Below are positions 1-6,114 of a stretch of DNA of 7,221 nt, piece by piece; the first letter of the stretch is position 1, and every line of letters starts with the position of its first letter. This stretch comes from Bacteroidota bacterium (GTDB taxonomy: Bacteria > Bacteroidota > Bacteroidia > Bacteroidales > Prolixibacteraceae). The notes beneath the pieces are model-generated. The model was given only the letters and a program-made list of their open reading frames with translations. It was not told the origin of the DNA and searched no databases. Made by a program: the position numbers and the translations under genes. The stretch is from positions 1 through 7,221 of the forward strand of contig JAUYTA010000403.1 of assembly GCA_030695265.1 (NCBI GenBank), written 5' to 3'.

Positions 1-556
1 CAGGAGTTAGCACACCCGCGCCGATTTCAGGAACTGGCACCAGCAATTGAAGAATTCCGATTCCGGCCAGTATTCCGGCCAACCAAAAAAGGGTATTTTT
101 AAACGATTTACTGTAAATCACAATCAGGGCGGCAAACATATATGCCAGTCCAATTTGCCCCAAAACACTTGCGAATCTCGGATTTTCAAACCCATTGCTG
201 AACACACCATTGTAAATAAATCCTAACAGAACAAGGACAATCCCACGCGTAACAGCTTTTTTGGCCAGTTCGTAACTGGGAACCTTTCTTTCAAGTTTCG
301 AGACCAGTGCAAAAGGAATTGCAACTCCACTGATAAACATGAAAAGCGGAAAAATCAGGTCGTAAAAATGAAAGCCGTTCCAGGGAACATGCTCCATTTG
401 TTCTACCACCTGTTCGAGCCATGCTGCCCCGGAATAATTGGCAATAACTGTCACCAGGTAACTGCCTCCGGTAATCCAGAACATGTCAAATCCACGTAAA
501 GCATCGAGAGATAAAAGGCGTTCGCGTGGAACAGCCTGTACAGGTTTATGTTTCAT
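1..556 (-). CDS. NagX/HGSNAT-like membrane acyltransferase (DUF5009-type), N-terminal part only
   Basis: The minus strand is open from an ATG at 556 to the window edge, giving 185 residues without a stop; the C-terminus lies outside. The start of the protein contains RLLSLDALRGFDMFWITGG (residues 13-31), followed by WNGFHFYDLIFPLFMFISG (59-77). These are hallmark motifs of the heparan-alpha-glucosaminide N-acetyltransferase family, which in bacteria includes NagX-like proteins. In this family a multi-spanning membrane enzyme transfers acetyl groups from acetyl-CoA to an amino sugar across the membrane. His56 in the H-x-x-W-N-G context appears equivalent to His269, proposed as catalytic in human HGSNAT. 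Hydrophobic segments are visible at about 23-40, 64-84, 104-120, 131-148 and 154-176. The start is chosen because the motif begins near residue 13, as is usual, and a stop lies not far upstream. It is transcribed divergently from dnaK. The family call is firm; the substrate is unknown. Confidence 0.88.
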   Translation of the reverse strand, partial: MKHKPVQAVPRERLLSLDALRGFDMFWITGGSYLVTVIANYSGAAWLEQVVEQMEHVPWNGFHFYDLIFPLFMFISGVAIPFALVSKLERKVPSYELAKKAVTRGIVLVLLGFIYNGVFSNGFENPRFASVLGQIGLAYMFAALIVIYSKSFKNTLFWLAGILAGIGILQLLVPVPEIGAGVLTP

Positions 557-640
557 TAATATTAGTTTAAGAAGGTATGAAAGTAGCAAATTCTTTGCAT
601 TCCGCTGTCTTTTTGTCACAAAAAATGTCAGGATAAACCT

Positions 641-698
641 ATGCCAAACGATTCAGGTGTCAATATTGCGCCATTTTCTGTTTCCTCCTGAATGGCAT
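641..698. repeat. Interrupted inverted repeat between the acyltransferase gene and dnaK
   Basis: ATGCC (641-645) plus ATTCAGG (651-657) is complementary to CCTGAATGGCAT at 687-698. This gives 12 base pairs interrupted by a 5-base bulge (646-650) around a 29-base loop. No CIRCE element (the HrcA operator) is visible before dnaK. The repeat could be a regulatory structure, an operator, or chance. Confidence 0.4.
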
Positions 699-703
699 AA
701 TGA

Positions 704-736
704 TTGATATTTCAAGCCCGTAATAATTTATTTTAG
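704..736 (+). promoter_or_regulatory. Possible dnaK promoter (weak match)
   Basis: TATTTTAG at 729-736 matches five of the six fixed positions of the Bacteroidota -7 element TAnnTTTG. A TTG at 704-706 lies 22 bases before it, somewhat longer than usual for the -33 box. The -7 box would end 29 bases before the dnaK start. No better match was found in the intergenic region, so this is tentative. Confidence 0.25.
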
Positions 737-765
737 AAACAATCAGATTAAAAAATAATATCAAA

Positions 766-2676
766 ATGGGAAAAATTATTGGAATTGACTTAGGTACCAC
801 CAACTCGTGCGTATCAGTTATGGAAGGAAACGAACCTGTTGTTATCCCAAACAGCGAAGGCAAACGTACTACACCATCAATCGTGGGATTTATTGAAAAT
901 GGCGAACGTAAAGTTGGTGATCCGGCAAAACGTCAGGCCATTACAAACCCTGCAAAAACGATCTCTTCAATCAAACGGTTCATGGGTGAAAACTATGCCA
1001 ACCTGACCAAGGAAATTAAACGTGTTCCATTCACTGTGGTTCTGGGTGATAACAACACTCCGCGCGTAGTTATTGATGACCGCAAATATTCGCCACAGGA
1101 AATCTCGGCCATGATTCTTCAGAAAATGAAGAAAACTGCGGAGGATTACCTCGGACAGGAAGTTACCGATGCTGTTATTACAGTTCCGGCTTACTTTAAT
1201 GATTCACAACGTCAGGCAACTAAAGAAGCAGGCGAAATTGCTGGTTTAAATGTTCGTCGTATCATTAACGAACCAACTGCAGCTGCACTTGCTTACGGAT
1301 TGGATAAAATGCACCGTGAAATGAAAATCGCAGTATTCGACCTTGGTGGCGGTACTTTCGATATTTCAATTCTCGAATTGGGCGAAGGTGTGTTTGAAGT
1401 TAAATCAACCGATGGTGATACCCACCTGGGTGGTGACGACTTCGATCAGGAAATCATTGACTGGTTGGCTGCTGAATTTAAGAAGGACGAAGGAATCGAC
1501 CTTCGTCAGGATCCGATGGCCTTACAGCGTTTGAAAGAAGCTGCAGAAAAAGCGAAAATCGAATTATCAAGTTCAACATCGACCGAAATCAATTTGCCAT
1601 ATATTATGCCGGTGAACGGTATTCCGAAGCATTTGGTAAATACTTTGACCCGCGCCAAATTCGAACAATTGTGCGACAAACTGATTCAGTCTACAATGGA
1701 ACCTTGTCGCAAAGCGTTGAAGAATGCAGGATTACAGGCAAGTGACATCGACGAAATAATTCTGGTTGGTGGTTCAACCCGTATTCCTGCCGTTCAGGAA
1801 AAAGTACAGCAGTTATTCGGAAAAACTCCTTCAAAAGGTGTAAATCCTGACGAAGTTGTAGCTATCGGAGCGGCAATTCAGGGTGGTGTTTTGACAGGCG
1901 AAGTGAAAGACGTTCTTTTGTTGGACGTTACACCGCTTTCACTGGGCATCGAAACCATGGGTGGCGTGATGACCCGCTTGATCGAATCAAACACAACCAT
2001 CCCAACAAAAAAATCTGAAACATTTACCACGGCTTCCGATAATCAGCCTTCGGTTGAAATTCATGTGCTGCAAGGCGAACGCCCCATGGCAAACGGAAAC
2101 AAAACCATTGGCCGTTTCCACCTCGACGGTCTGCCACCTGCACAGCGTGGAGTTCCTCAAATTGAGGTAACATTCGACATAGATGCCAACGGCATTCTGC
2201 ATGTAGCTGCCAAAGATAAAGCAACCGGTAAATCGCAATCGATTCGTATTGAGGCCTCTTCAGGCTTGACCGATGCTGAAATCAAACGCATGCGCGACGA
2301 AGCTGCTGCCAACGAAGCAACTGACAAAGCTGCACGCGAAAAAGTTGACAAGCTCAACCAGGCCGACAGTTTGATTTTCACTACTGAAAAACAGTTGACT
2401 GAATTTGGTGATAAATTGCCAGCCGACAAAAAAGAACCGATTCAGGCAGCACTGACGAAACTTAAAACTGCACATGCATCTCAGGATATTGCGGGTATTG
2501 ATGCTGCAACTGCTGAATTGAATGCTGTATTCCAGGCTGCATCGCAGGAAATGTACAATGCACAGGCACAGGCAAACGGAAATCCGCAACAGCCACAAGG
2601 TGAACCGCAAGCCAATGCAAGCGGAAGCAAGCAAGACGGCGAAGTAACTGATGTTGATTTTGAAGAAGTAAAGTAA
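766..2676 (+). CDS. dnaK: Molecular chaperone DnaK (Hsp70)
   Basis: This is a complete 636-residue Hsp70, the normal bacterial length. The ATPase domain spans about residues 1-380 and has [10 protein letters not shown] (5-14), the second phosphate loop [11 protein letters not shown] (191-201), [11 protein letters not shown] (168-178) and GGSTRIP (335-341). The interdomain linker VLLLDV is at 383-388. The substrate-binding beta domain (about 390-500) and helical lid (about 505-600) follow. A low-complexity Q/A/N/G tail (about 600-625) leads to the conserved acidic C-terminus ending DFEEVK. DnaK binds and releases unfolded polypeptides in the cytoplasm through ATP cycling with DnaJ and GrpE. 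Neither grpE nor dnaJ is adjacent here, and no CIRCE operator is seen upstream. The ATG at 766 gives the standard N-terminus [12 protein letters not shown]. The gene is alone in its transcription unit, ending at the terminator at 2710. Confidence 0.99.
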   Translation: MGKIIGIDLGTTNSCVSVMEGNEPVVIPNSEGKRTTPSIVGFIENGERKVGDPAKRQAITNPAKTISSIKRFMGENYANLTKEIKRVPFTVVLGDNNTPRVVIDDRKYSPQEISAMILQKMKKTAEDYLGQEVTDAVITVPAYFNDSQRQATKEAGEIAGLNVRRIINEPTAAALAYGLDKMHREMKIAVFDLGGGTFDISILELGEGVFEVKSTDGDTHLGGDDFDQEIIDWLAAEFKKDEGIDLRQDPMALQRLKEAAEKAKIELSSSTSTEINLPYIMPVNGIPKHLVNTLTRAKFEQLCDKLIQSTMEPCRKALKNAGLQASDIDEIILVGGSTRIPAVQEKVQQLFGKTPSKGVNPDEVVAIGAAIQGGVLTGEVKDVLLLDVTPLSLGIETMGGVMTRLIESNTTIPTKKSETFTTASDNQPSVEIHVLQGERPMANGNKTIGRFHLDGLPPAQRGVPQIEVTFDIDANGILHVAAKDKATGKSQSIRIEASSGLTDAEIKRMRDEAAANEATDKAAREKVDKLNQADSLIFTTEKQLTEFGDKLPADKKEPIQAALTKLKTAHASQDIAGIDAATAELNAVFQAASQEMYNAQAQANGNPQQPQGEPQANASGSKQDGEVTDVDFEEVK

Positions 2677-2709
2677 AAAGTCGATTAAAAACGACTATCA
2701 AAAATTAGG

Positions 2710-2750
2710 AAACCGCAGTAAACATTTGATTTACTGCGGTTTTTATTTTT
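2710..2750 (+). terminator. Intrinsic terminator of dnaK
   Basis: A perfect 13-bp stem (AAACCGCAGTAAA, 2710-2722, pairing with 2730-2742) encloses a 7-base loop and is followed by a T-rich tract. It lies 33 bases after the dnaK stop codon. On the minus strand the stem is followed by TTTCCTAATTTTT, so it may also stop transcripts arriving from the convergent ATPase gene. A small extra hairpin (AGTCG 2679-2683 with CGACT 2692-2696) lies between the stop codon and the terminator. Confidence 0.93.
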
Positions 2751-2792
2751 TAAAATTTATTGTGTTTGATATTTTGAAATATAAACAGAATC

Positions 2793-2861
2793 GTGCATAA
2801 TACAATTTGCACTTTAATAATGCTATTTTTATTAAAATATGCACTCAATTAGTGCATATTT
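2793..2861. promoter_or_regulatory. Cluster of GTGCA half-sites with a perfect palindrome; probable operator
   Basis: Four copies of GTGCA or its complement occur in 69 bases: GTGCA at 2793, TGCAC at 2808, TGCAC at 2840 and GTGCA at 2852. The last two lie in a perfect inverted repeat, AAATATGCAC (2835-2844) and GTGCATATTT (2852-2861), separated by seven bases. The palindrome is followed by TATTTTTTTG (2861-2870), which resembles a -7 element with two extra T's, and then by an ATG at 2887. A dyad overlapping a promoter just before a start codon is the usual layout for repression by a dimeric DNA-binding protein. The regulator is not identified, and none is encoded in the window. Confidence 0.5.
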
Positions 2862-2886
2862 ATTTTTTTGCAGAAAATAAACTTCT

Positions 2887-3093
2887 ATGGACAAATTATC
2901 TGAACAGTTTCAGAAGCTTCTAAGAGAGACAGATAATACTGGAAATCAACGGGGAAAGTCGTATGATTGGACTACTGGTTCACGTGGAGTTGAAAAAACT
3001 AAGCACATCCTAATTCTTCAGGCATCCGATTGGAACTACCAAAACCCCGTCATTACGACGATAAGCATATTGACCTCCGGTTATGACCATTAA
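2887..3093 (+). pseudogene. Unidentified reading frame, possibly a gene 5' end truncated by the ATPase gene
   Basis: An ATG at 2887 follows the operator-like region by 25 bases and opens a 68-codon frame. The first 40 or so residues, beginning MDKLSEQFQKLLRETD, are hydrophilic with a helix-like amphipathic start and ordinary codon use. The remainder is simply the antisense of the last 27 codons of the ATPase gene, because the ATPase stop codon lies at 3010-3012. The promoter-like sequence and sensible start suggest the 5' end of a gene whose body has been lost or replaced. I do not recognise the family; the operator makes an autoregulated small DNA-binding or antitoxin-type protein conceivable, but nothing in the peptide proves this. 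It may instead be a chance ORF. Confidence 0.35.
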
Positions 3094-4278
3094 GAATGAA
3101 GCTTGTCCCATTTTATCTTCATCAATTTTTGCTTTTAGTGCCAATAGATTTTGAGCAGCTTCCTCAATCTGTTTGTTTCCTAACTTTACTTCTATCGCTG
3201 CCCAACGACCATCTCTTAGCCGAACTATCAAATCGGATTCTAATCCACTTTTATCGCGATAATGAAAGACATCACCATCAATCGCTTGCGCATAAATACG
3301 AATATCTCGTGTGCATAAAGATTCAAACAGAAACCCAAAAGTCAAAAAGTCATTCAACAATCCATCCGGATTTGTTCGCAACACTGCCGTTGCAATTGAG
3401 GGATCAACAAAATGTCTTTTTGCTGAAGTGCGTATTGCCGACCTGGAACGCATAGACGGCAACCAGGCAGGCAAATCTTCCACTACAAAAATTCTTCGTA
3501 ACGCATTTAGGTAAGAACTAATTGTTTTATCTGAAATTGAAACATCTGTTGCCTCTATATCATTTTTAATGGTCTGTATTGAGGCTAATGTAGCTACATT
3601 TCTTGCAAGAGATCGCAACAATAAACGAACTCTTTCGGGATTTTTTTCCACATCATCAACGCGTGACACATCATGATTAATTACAGCCTCTACATAATCT
3701 CTTGACATACGTAAGGCCGAAGTTTCATTTTTCAAGATACTGGCAGGCCATCCACCTCTGCATATAGCAATAGCTATTTTTTCTATAGACAATTCCGACA
3801 TCGACTCGACAGCTTGATTCCCATCAAACAGATCACCTAATGATATTGTTCCATTCGATTCATTCGATTCAAATAGACTCATAGGACGCATCAACATTCG
3901 GGAAAACCGTCCGGTTCCGGTATGTGCAGTTACGTTATCAGCAGGTACTGCAGAACCTGTCAAAATAAACTGACCGGCATCTCCTCTTTTATCTACTTCA
4001 AATCTGACTGCATCCCACAAAACCGGAGCCATTTGCCACTCATCAATTAATCTTGGTGCTTCACCTTTGAGTAACAGTGAAGGCTTTGTGTCGGCCATTG
4101 CCTGGTAAGATGCCGAATTATCCGGATCTTGCATATACAAAATGCTCTTTGCCGCAATAGAAGCAGTACGTGTTTTTCCGCACCATTTGGCTCCCTCAAT
4201 CAAAACTGCTCCCGATGATTGTAATGCTATTTGTAATTCCTGATCACACACGCGCAATAAATAAGGTCTTTCACTCAT
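3010..4278 (-). CDS. AAA-family ATP-binding protein with DUF4143 C-terminal domain (COG1373-like)
   Basis: This is a complete 422-residue protein of the widespread AAA_14/DUF4143 family, whose cellular role is not settled. The N-terminal ATPase part has a Walker A motif GAKWCGKT (29-36), a Walker B motif LIDE (77-80), a sensor-like strand FILTGSA (104-110) and the family-typical GTGRFSRMLMRPMSLFE (121-137), with probable arginine-finger residues. The C-terminal half has FHYRDKSGLESDLIV (338-352) and AIEVKLG (361-367). That spacing of acidic residues and E-V-K resembles the PD-(D/E)XK nuclease fold attributed to DUF4143; activity is not implied. No signal peptide is seen, so it is probably cytoplasmic. 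The start is supported by a promoter whose -7 box ends 24 bases upstream. It is a single-gene unit converging on dnaK. Strongly palindromic downstream DNA of its own is lacking, so its transcript may end at the dnaK terminator. Such ATPases are often scattered as accessory genes. Confidence 0.92.
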   Translation of the reverse strand: MSERPYLLRVCDQELQIALQSSGAVLIEGAKWCGKTRTASIAAKSILYMQDPDNSASYQAMADTKPSLLLKGEAPRLIDEWQMAPVLWDAVRFEVDKRGDAGQFILTGSAVPADNVTAHTGTGRFSRMLMRPMSLFESNESNGTISLGDLFDGNQAVESMSELSIEKIAIAICRGGWPASILKNETSALRMSRDYVEAVINHDVSRVDDVEKNPERVRLLLRSLARNVATLASIQTIKNDIEATDVSISDKTISSYLNALRRIFVVEDLPAWLPSMRSRSAIRTSAKRHFVDPSIATAVLRTNPDGLLNDFLTFGFLFESLCTRDIRIYAQAIDGDVFHYRDKSGLESDLIVRLRDGRWAAIEVKLGNKQIEEAAQNLLALKAKIDEDKMGQASFLMVITGGQYAYRRNDGVLVVPIGCLKN

Positions 4279-4302
4279 AATTTAGTTGATACTAATTTTA
4301 TG

Positions 4303-4331
4303 CAAATATAGAAAAATTTGATACATTTCAA
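4303..4331 (-). promoter_or_regulatory. Promoter of the DUF4143 ATPase gene
   Basis: On the minus strand TATATTTG (4310 down to 4303) matches the Bacteroidota -7 consensus TAnnTTTG exactly. A TTG (4331 down to 4329) lies 18 bases upstream, close to the expected -33 spacing. The predicted leader is short, about 20 bases before the ATG at 4278, and has no Shine-Dalgarno sequence, which is common in this phylum. Confidence 0.72.
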
Positions 4332-4344
4332 TTTAAACTTCCCT

Positions 4345-4413
4345 ATTTGGCATCATATTACTTCCTGATTTGGCACTATTTTACTTCCTTATTTGGCACT
4401 ATTTTACTTCCTG
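4345..4413. repeat. Three tandem copies of a 23-bp repeat upstream of the ATPase promoter
   Basis: Copies lie at 4345-4367, 4368-4390 and 4391-4413. Each reads ATTTGGCA, a short variable part, then ATTACTTCCT or TTTACTTCCT and a final G or T. Copies 2 and 3 differ only at the last base, while copy 1 carries a few changes (ATCATA in place of CTATTT). Partial units flank the array (CTTCCCT before, ATTTAGA after). The array ends 14 bases upstream of the ATPase -33 box. Its position suggests a multi-site operator, although replication slippage or an insertion remnant is also possible. It has no spacers and is not a CRISPR. Confidence 0.88.
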
Positions 4414-4664
4414 ATTTAGAAAATACAACTTGAGATTATAACAAACAATCTTTGCAACCTAACGAAACATTATATGGCGAACAATGAAGGCAAAAACTGT
4501 ATCTTTACGCCCAATGATTGGAATATAGATTCTCAGAATAAATTAGTGTCATCTGTATCATATTTGTACCATAAGTTTATAATTAATTGATATTCAGTAG
4601 TGTTTCTTTTGAAGAAGTGAAGTAAGAAAGTTGGAAGACCGAAGTATTACAACAATAAATATTT
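4414..4664. other. A/T-rich intergenic region between the repeat array and the first 66-bp repeat
   Basis: About 250 bases with no convincing gene. It contains a possible 38-codon ORF (4474-4590, listed separately). It also contains a short stretch at 4609-4625, TTTTGAAGAAGTGAAGTAA-like, that mimics the end of dnaK (FEEVK and stop) and resembles DNA after the redoxin gene at about 6042-6055. The rest shows no recognisable structure. Confidence 0.5.
4474..4590 (+). CDS. Possible small ORF, 38 residues, unknown
   Basis: An ATG at 4474 opens 38 codons ending with TGA; the product begins MANNEGKNCIFTPNDW and has no recognisable domain, signal peptide or membrane segment. AATCTTTG at 4447-4454 matches five of six fixed positions of the -7 consensus and lies 19 bases before the ATG, the spacing seen for other genes here. 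No good -33 box is present (a TTG at 4430 is only 14 bases upstream). It could be a small protein, a truncated gene start, or chance. Confidence 0.22.
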   Translation: MANNEGKNCIFTPNDWNIDSQNKLVSSVSYLYHKFIIN

Positions 4665-4701
4665 AAAAGCCCTGTCGGAATTTCCGGCGGGGCTTTTTGT
4701 T
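4665..4701 (+). terminator. Intrinsic terminator in repeat copy 1, probably bidirectional
   Basis: A 14-bp stem with two G-U pairs (AAAAGCCCTGTCGG, 4665-4678, with 4684-4697) encloses the loop AATTT and is followed by TTTTTGTT. The minus-strand stem ends in GGGCTTTT, so it may work in both directions. Here no clear plus-strand gene precedes it, only the doubtful 38-codon ORF. Confidence 0.8.
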
Positions 4702-4730
4702 GGGCGAAGTTTAGTGAGCAGGTGACTTCA
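4665..4730. repeat. 66-bp direct repeat, copy 1
   Basis: These 66 bases recur without a mismatch at 6078-6143, same orientation, 1413 bases downstream. The unit comprises a terminator hairpin (first 33 bases), a T-run and linker (GTTGGGCGAAG...), and the left arm plus centre of a second hairpin. Flanking DNA is largely unlike between the copies, apart from a short related stretch about 40-50 bases upstream. Confidence 0.95.
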
Positions 4731-4741
4731 CCTGCTCACTA
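4712..4741. repeat. Perfect 14-bp inverted repeat after terminator copy 1
   Basis: TAGTGAGCAGGTGA (4712-4725) pairs perfectly with 4728-4741 across a 2-base centre, so DNA can form a cruciform or RNA a hairpin with a slightly opened loop. A degenerate second copy of the right arm, TCATCTGCTCATTC (4743-4756), follows with a 15-base period. The left arm is shared with copy 2 at 6126; the right arm is not identical to that of copy 2. Confidence 0.9.
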
Positions 4742-4919
4742 GTCATCTGCTCATTCATTTCATAAATCTTTTGGAATTTGATGAACTCCTGAATCATCAT
4801 ATAATTCGTTAACATCTGTTTCGTATTCTTGTTATTAATTGTTAATGATGTAGTTAAATCATGAATAAGCCTAAACAAAAGAAAATAATAGATGTTTTTT
4901 GCTTTCAAAGAGTATAGGA
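4742..4919. other. A/T-rich leader region upstream of the thioredoxin-like gene
   Basis: No gene is convincing here. The minus strand is open from 4929 to 4711 (72 codons, ending ...NEQMTSEQVKSPAH), but this frame overlaps the start of the thioredoxin gene and its last codons lie in the palindrome, so I do not call it a gene. No good TAnnTTTG promoter was found before 4920; the nearest candidate is the T-rich stretch at 4895-4901. Confidence 0.4.
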
Positions 4920-5402
4920 ATGAAAACATTTTTAATTATTACGGTGCTATTTTTTTGTTCTGTAACAGTCAATGTTGCACAGAATATTCGAAAAATTACG
5001 AAGGCGGAGCTTACCAGTATTCTGAAAAATCCTTCGGATAAACTGCACGTAATTAATTTTTGGGCGACATGGTGTGGACCTTGTATCGCAGAGTTACCTG
5101 CTTTTCAAAAAACGATCAATGAGTCAGACCGCAGTAAAGTTGATTTTTTATTTGTCAGTCTTGATTTTCCCTCTGATGCGGATAAGAAGTTGATGCCCTT
5201 TCTGAAAAAGAATAACTACACTTTTAATGTTGCGCTGATGGTAGAAACGGATCATAATTCATGGATCGACGAGGTTGATTCAGGATGGCAGGGAAGTATT
5301 CCAGCAACTCTATTTTTTAATCATGCGCGGAAAATTCATCATTTTATTGCTGAGCCTTTAGATAAACCCCAATTAGAAAAAACAATTCATTCATTTTTAT
5401 AA
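4920..5402 (+). CDS. Exported thioredoxin-like protein (TlpA/ResA-like)
   Basis: The protein has 160 residues from the ATG at 4920. The first 21 form a Sec signal peptide (MKTFLIITVLFFCS..., ending VNVAQ) without a convincing lipobox. The mature part is a thioredoxin fold with VINFWATWCGPCIAELP (44-60) holding the active-site pair Cys52 and Cys55, and the cis-proline loop SIPATLFF (126-133, Pro128). The E-L-P after the motif is typical of the TlpA/ResA group, which reduces disulfides outside the cytoplasm. The frame remains open upstream to a TTG at 4899, but the ATG gives a proper signal peptide and is preferred. The next gene starts 18 bases after its stop and encodes another exported thioredoxin-fold protein, so the two probably form an operon. 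The partner is unknown. The role as exported thiol oxidoreductase is well supported; the substrate is not. Confidence 0.9.
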   Translation: MKTFLIITVLFFCSVTVNVAQNIRKITKAELTSILKNPSDKLHVINFWATWCGPCIAELPAFQKTINESDRSKVDFLFVSLDFPSDADKKLMPFLKKNNYTFNVALMVETDHNSWIDEVDSGWQGSIPATLFFNHARKIHHFIAEPLDKPQLEKTIHSFL

Positions 5403-5420
5403 ACTAAAACTACAACAGTA

Positions 5421-6029
5421 ATGAAAACAAGAACACTTATTGCCAGTTTCATTTTAAGCCTGTTTTTATTCACTGAATTACAGGCTCAGTACAAGGTTGG
5501 AGATGTGGTTACTGATTTCAGCCTGAAGAACGTAGATAACAAAAATGTCTCTCTTGCCCAGTATCCTTCAGCAAAAGGCTTTATTGTGGTTTTTACCTGT
5601 AATTCATGTCCGGTTGCTATTAAATATGAAAGTCGCGTTGAACAGCTCAATAAGGATTTCAGCGCCAAAGCTTACCCTGTTATTGCGATAAGCAGCAACG
5701 ATATAAAGATTAATCCGGATGATTCGTTTGAAAAAATGCAAAAGAAAGCAAAAGATGAAGCGTATAGTTATCCTTATCTCTATGATGAATCACAAGCAGT
5801 TGCCAAACAATTTGGAGCAACCAATACGCCTCATGTTTATGTGGTAGCCAAAGAAGGTGACAAGATGGTTGTAAAATACATCGGAGCTATTGACAACAAC
5901 GCTGATAATGCTTCGAAAGCCGATAAAAAATATGTGTCAGACGCGGTTAATTCTCTAATTGATGGGAAAGACATAGCTGTTACCGCTACAAAAGCAATTG
6001 GCTGTTCAATAAAATGGAAAAAATCATAA
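5421..6029 (+). CDS. Exported redoxin-domain protein (AhpC/TSA-like, PRX_like1 type)
   Basis: This is a complete 202-residue protein with a signal peptide (MKTRTLIASF..., probable cleavage after ...ELQA at residue 22). The mature start YKVGDVVTDFSLKNVD is characteristic of the redoxin/AhpC-TSA fold. VVFTCNSCPVAIKYE (56-70) holds a C-x-x-C pair, Cys60 and Cys63, unlike the single T-x-x-C cysteine of classical peroxiredoxins. The loop NTPHVYV supplies the cis-proline. The C-terminus ends in GCSIKWKKS, a conserved tail of this subfamily, with Cys195 as a third cysteine that might act in resolving or metal binding (inference). Family members are usually annotated only as thioredoxin family protein. 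It lies 18 bases after the TlpA-like gene and is followed by the terminator at 6078. Cooperation with that upstream oxidoreductase, for example as its reductant or target, is plausible but not shown. Confidence 0.9.
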   Translation: MKTRTLIASFILSLFLFTELQAQYKVGDVVTDFSLKNVDNKNVSLAQYPSAKGFIVVFTCNSCPVAIKYESRVEQLNKDFSAKAYPVIAISSNDIKINPDDSFEKMQKKAKDEAYSYPYLYDESQAVAKQFGATNTPHVYVVAKEGDKMVVKYIGAIDNNADNASKADKKYVSDAVNSLIDGKDIAVTATKAIGCSIKWKKS

Positions 6030-6077
6030 TGAGTTGAACTCAAAGAAGTAATGTAAACTCCCGGAAAACAGAAACTA

Positions 6078-6114
6078 AAAAGCCCTGTCGGAATTTCCGG
6101 CGGGGCTTTTTGTT
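6078..6114 (+). terminator. Intrinsic terminator between redoxin and GNAT genes, probably bidirectional
   Basis: It has the same 14-bp stem as at 4665 (6078-6091 with 6097-6110, loop AATTT), followed by a T-run on the plus strand. On the minus strand the stem is followed by TTTTTAG. Placed 48 bases after the redoxin stop and between convergent genes, it can end both transcripts. Confidence 0.9.

Noticed and set aside
483..863. Short open frames across the acyltransferase/dnaK intergenic region (483-707 plus, 660-863 minus)
   Set aside because: Both overlap coding sequence of the flanking genes in the wrong frame and lack family features or a promoter.
1987..2701. Several minus-strand and one plus-strand open frames overlapping dnaK
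   Set aside because: They are shadows of the dnaK coding frame; the translated peptides are cysteine-rich and low in plausibility.
3096..3514. Plus-strand open frames opposite the ATPase gene
   Set aside because: They are antisense shadows of a well-supported 422-codon gene and have no recognisable product.
4345..4413. Could the 23-bp repeats be a CRISPR array?
   Set aside because: The units are directly adjacent without spacers, are too few, and no cas gene is present.
4899..4919. Upstream TTG start for the thioredoxin-like gene
   Set aside because: It would put seven extra residues before a well-formed signal peptide that starts at the ATG at 4920.
4711..4929. 72-codon minus-strand frame ending in the palindrome
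   Set aside because: It overlaps the thioredoxin gene start, has no promoter, and its tail is made of the hairpin repeat; it is kept only as a remark in the findings.
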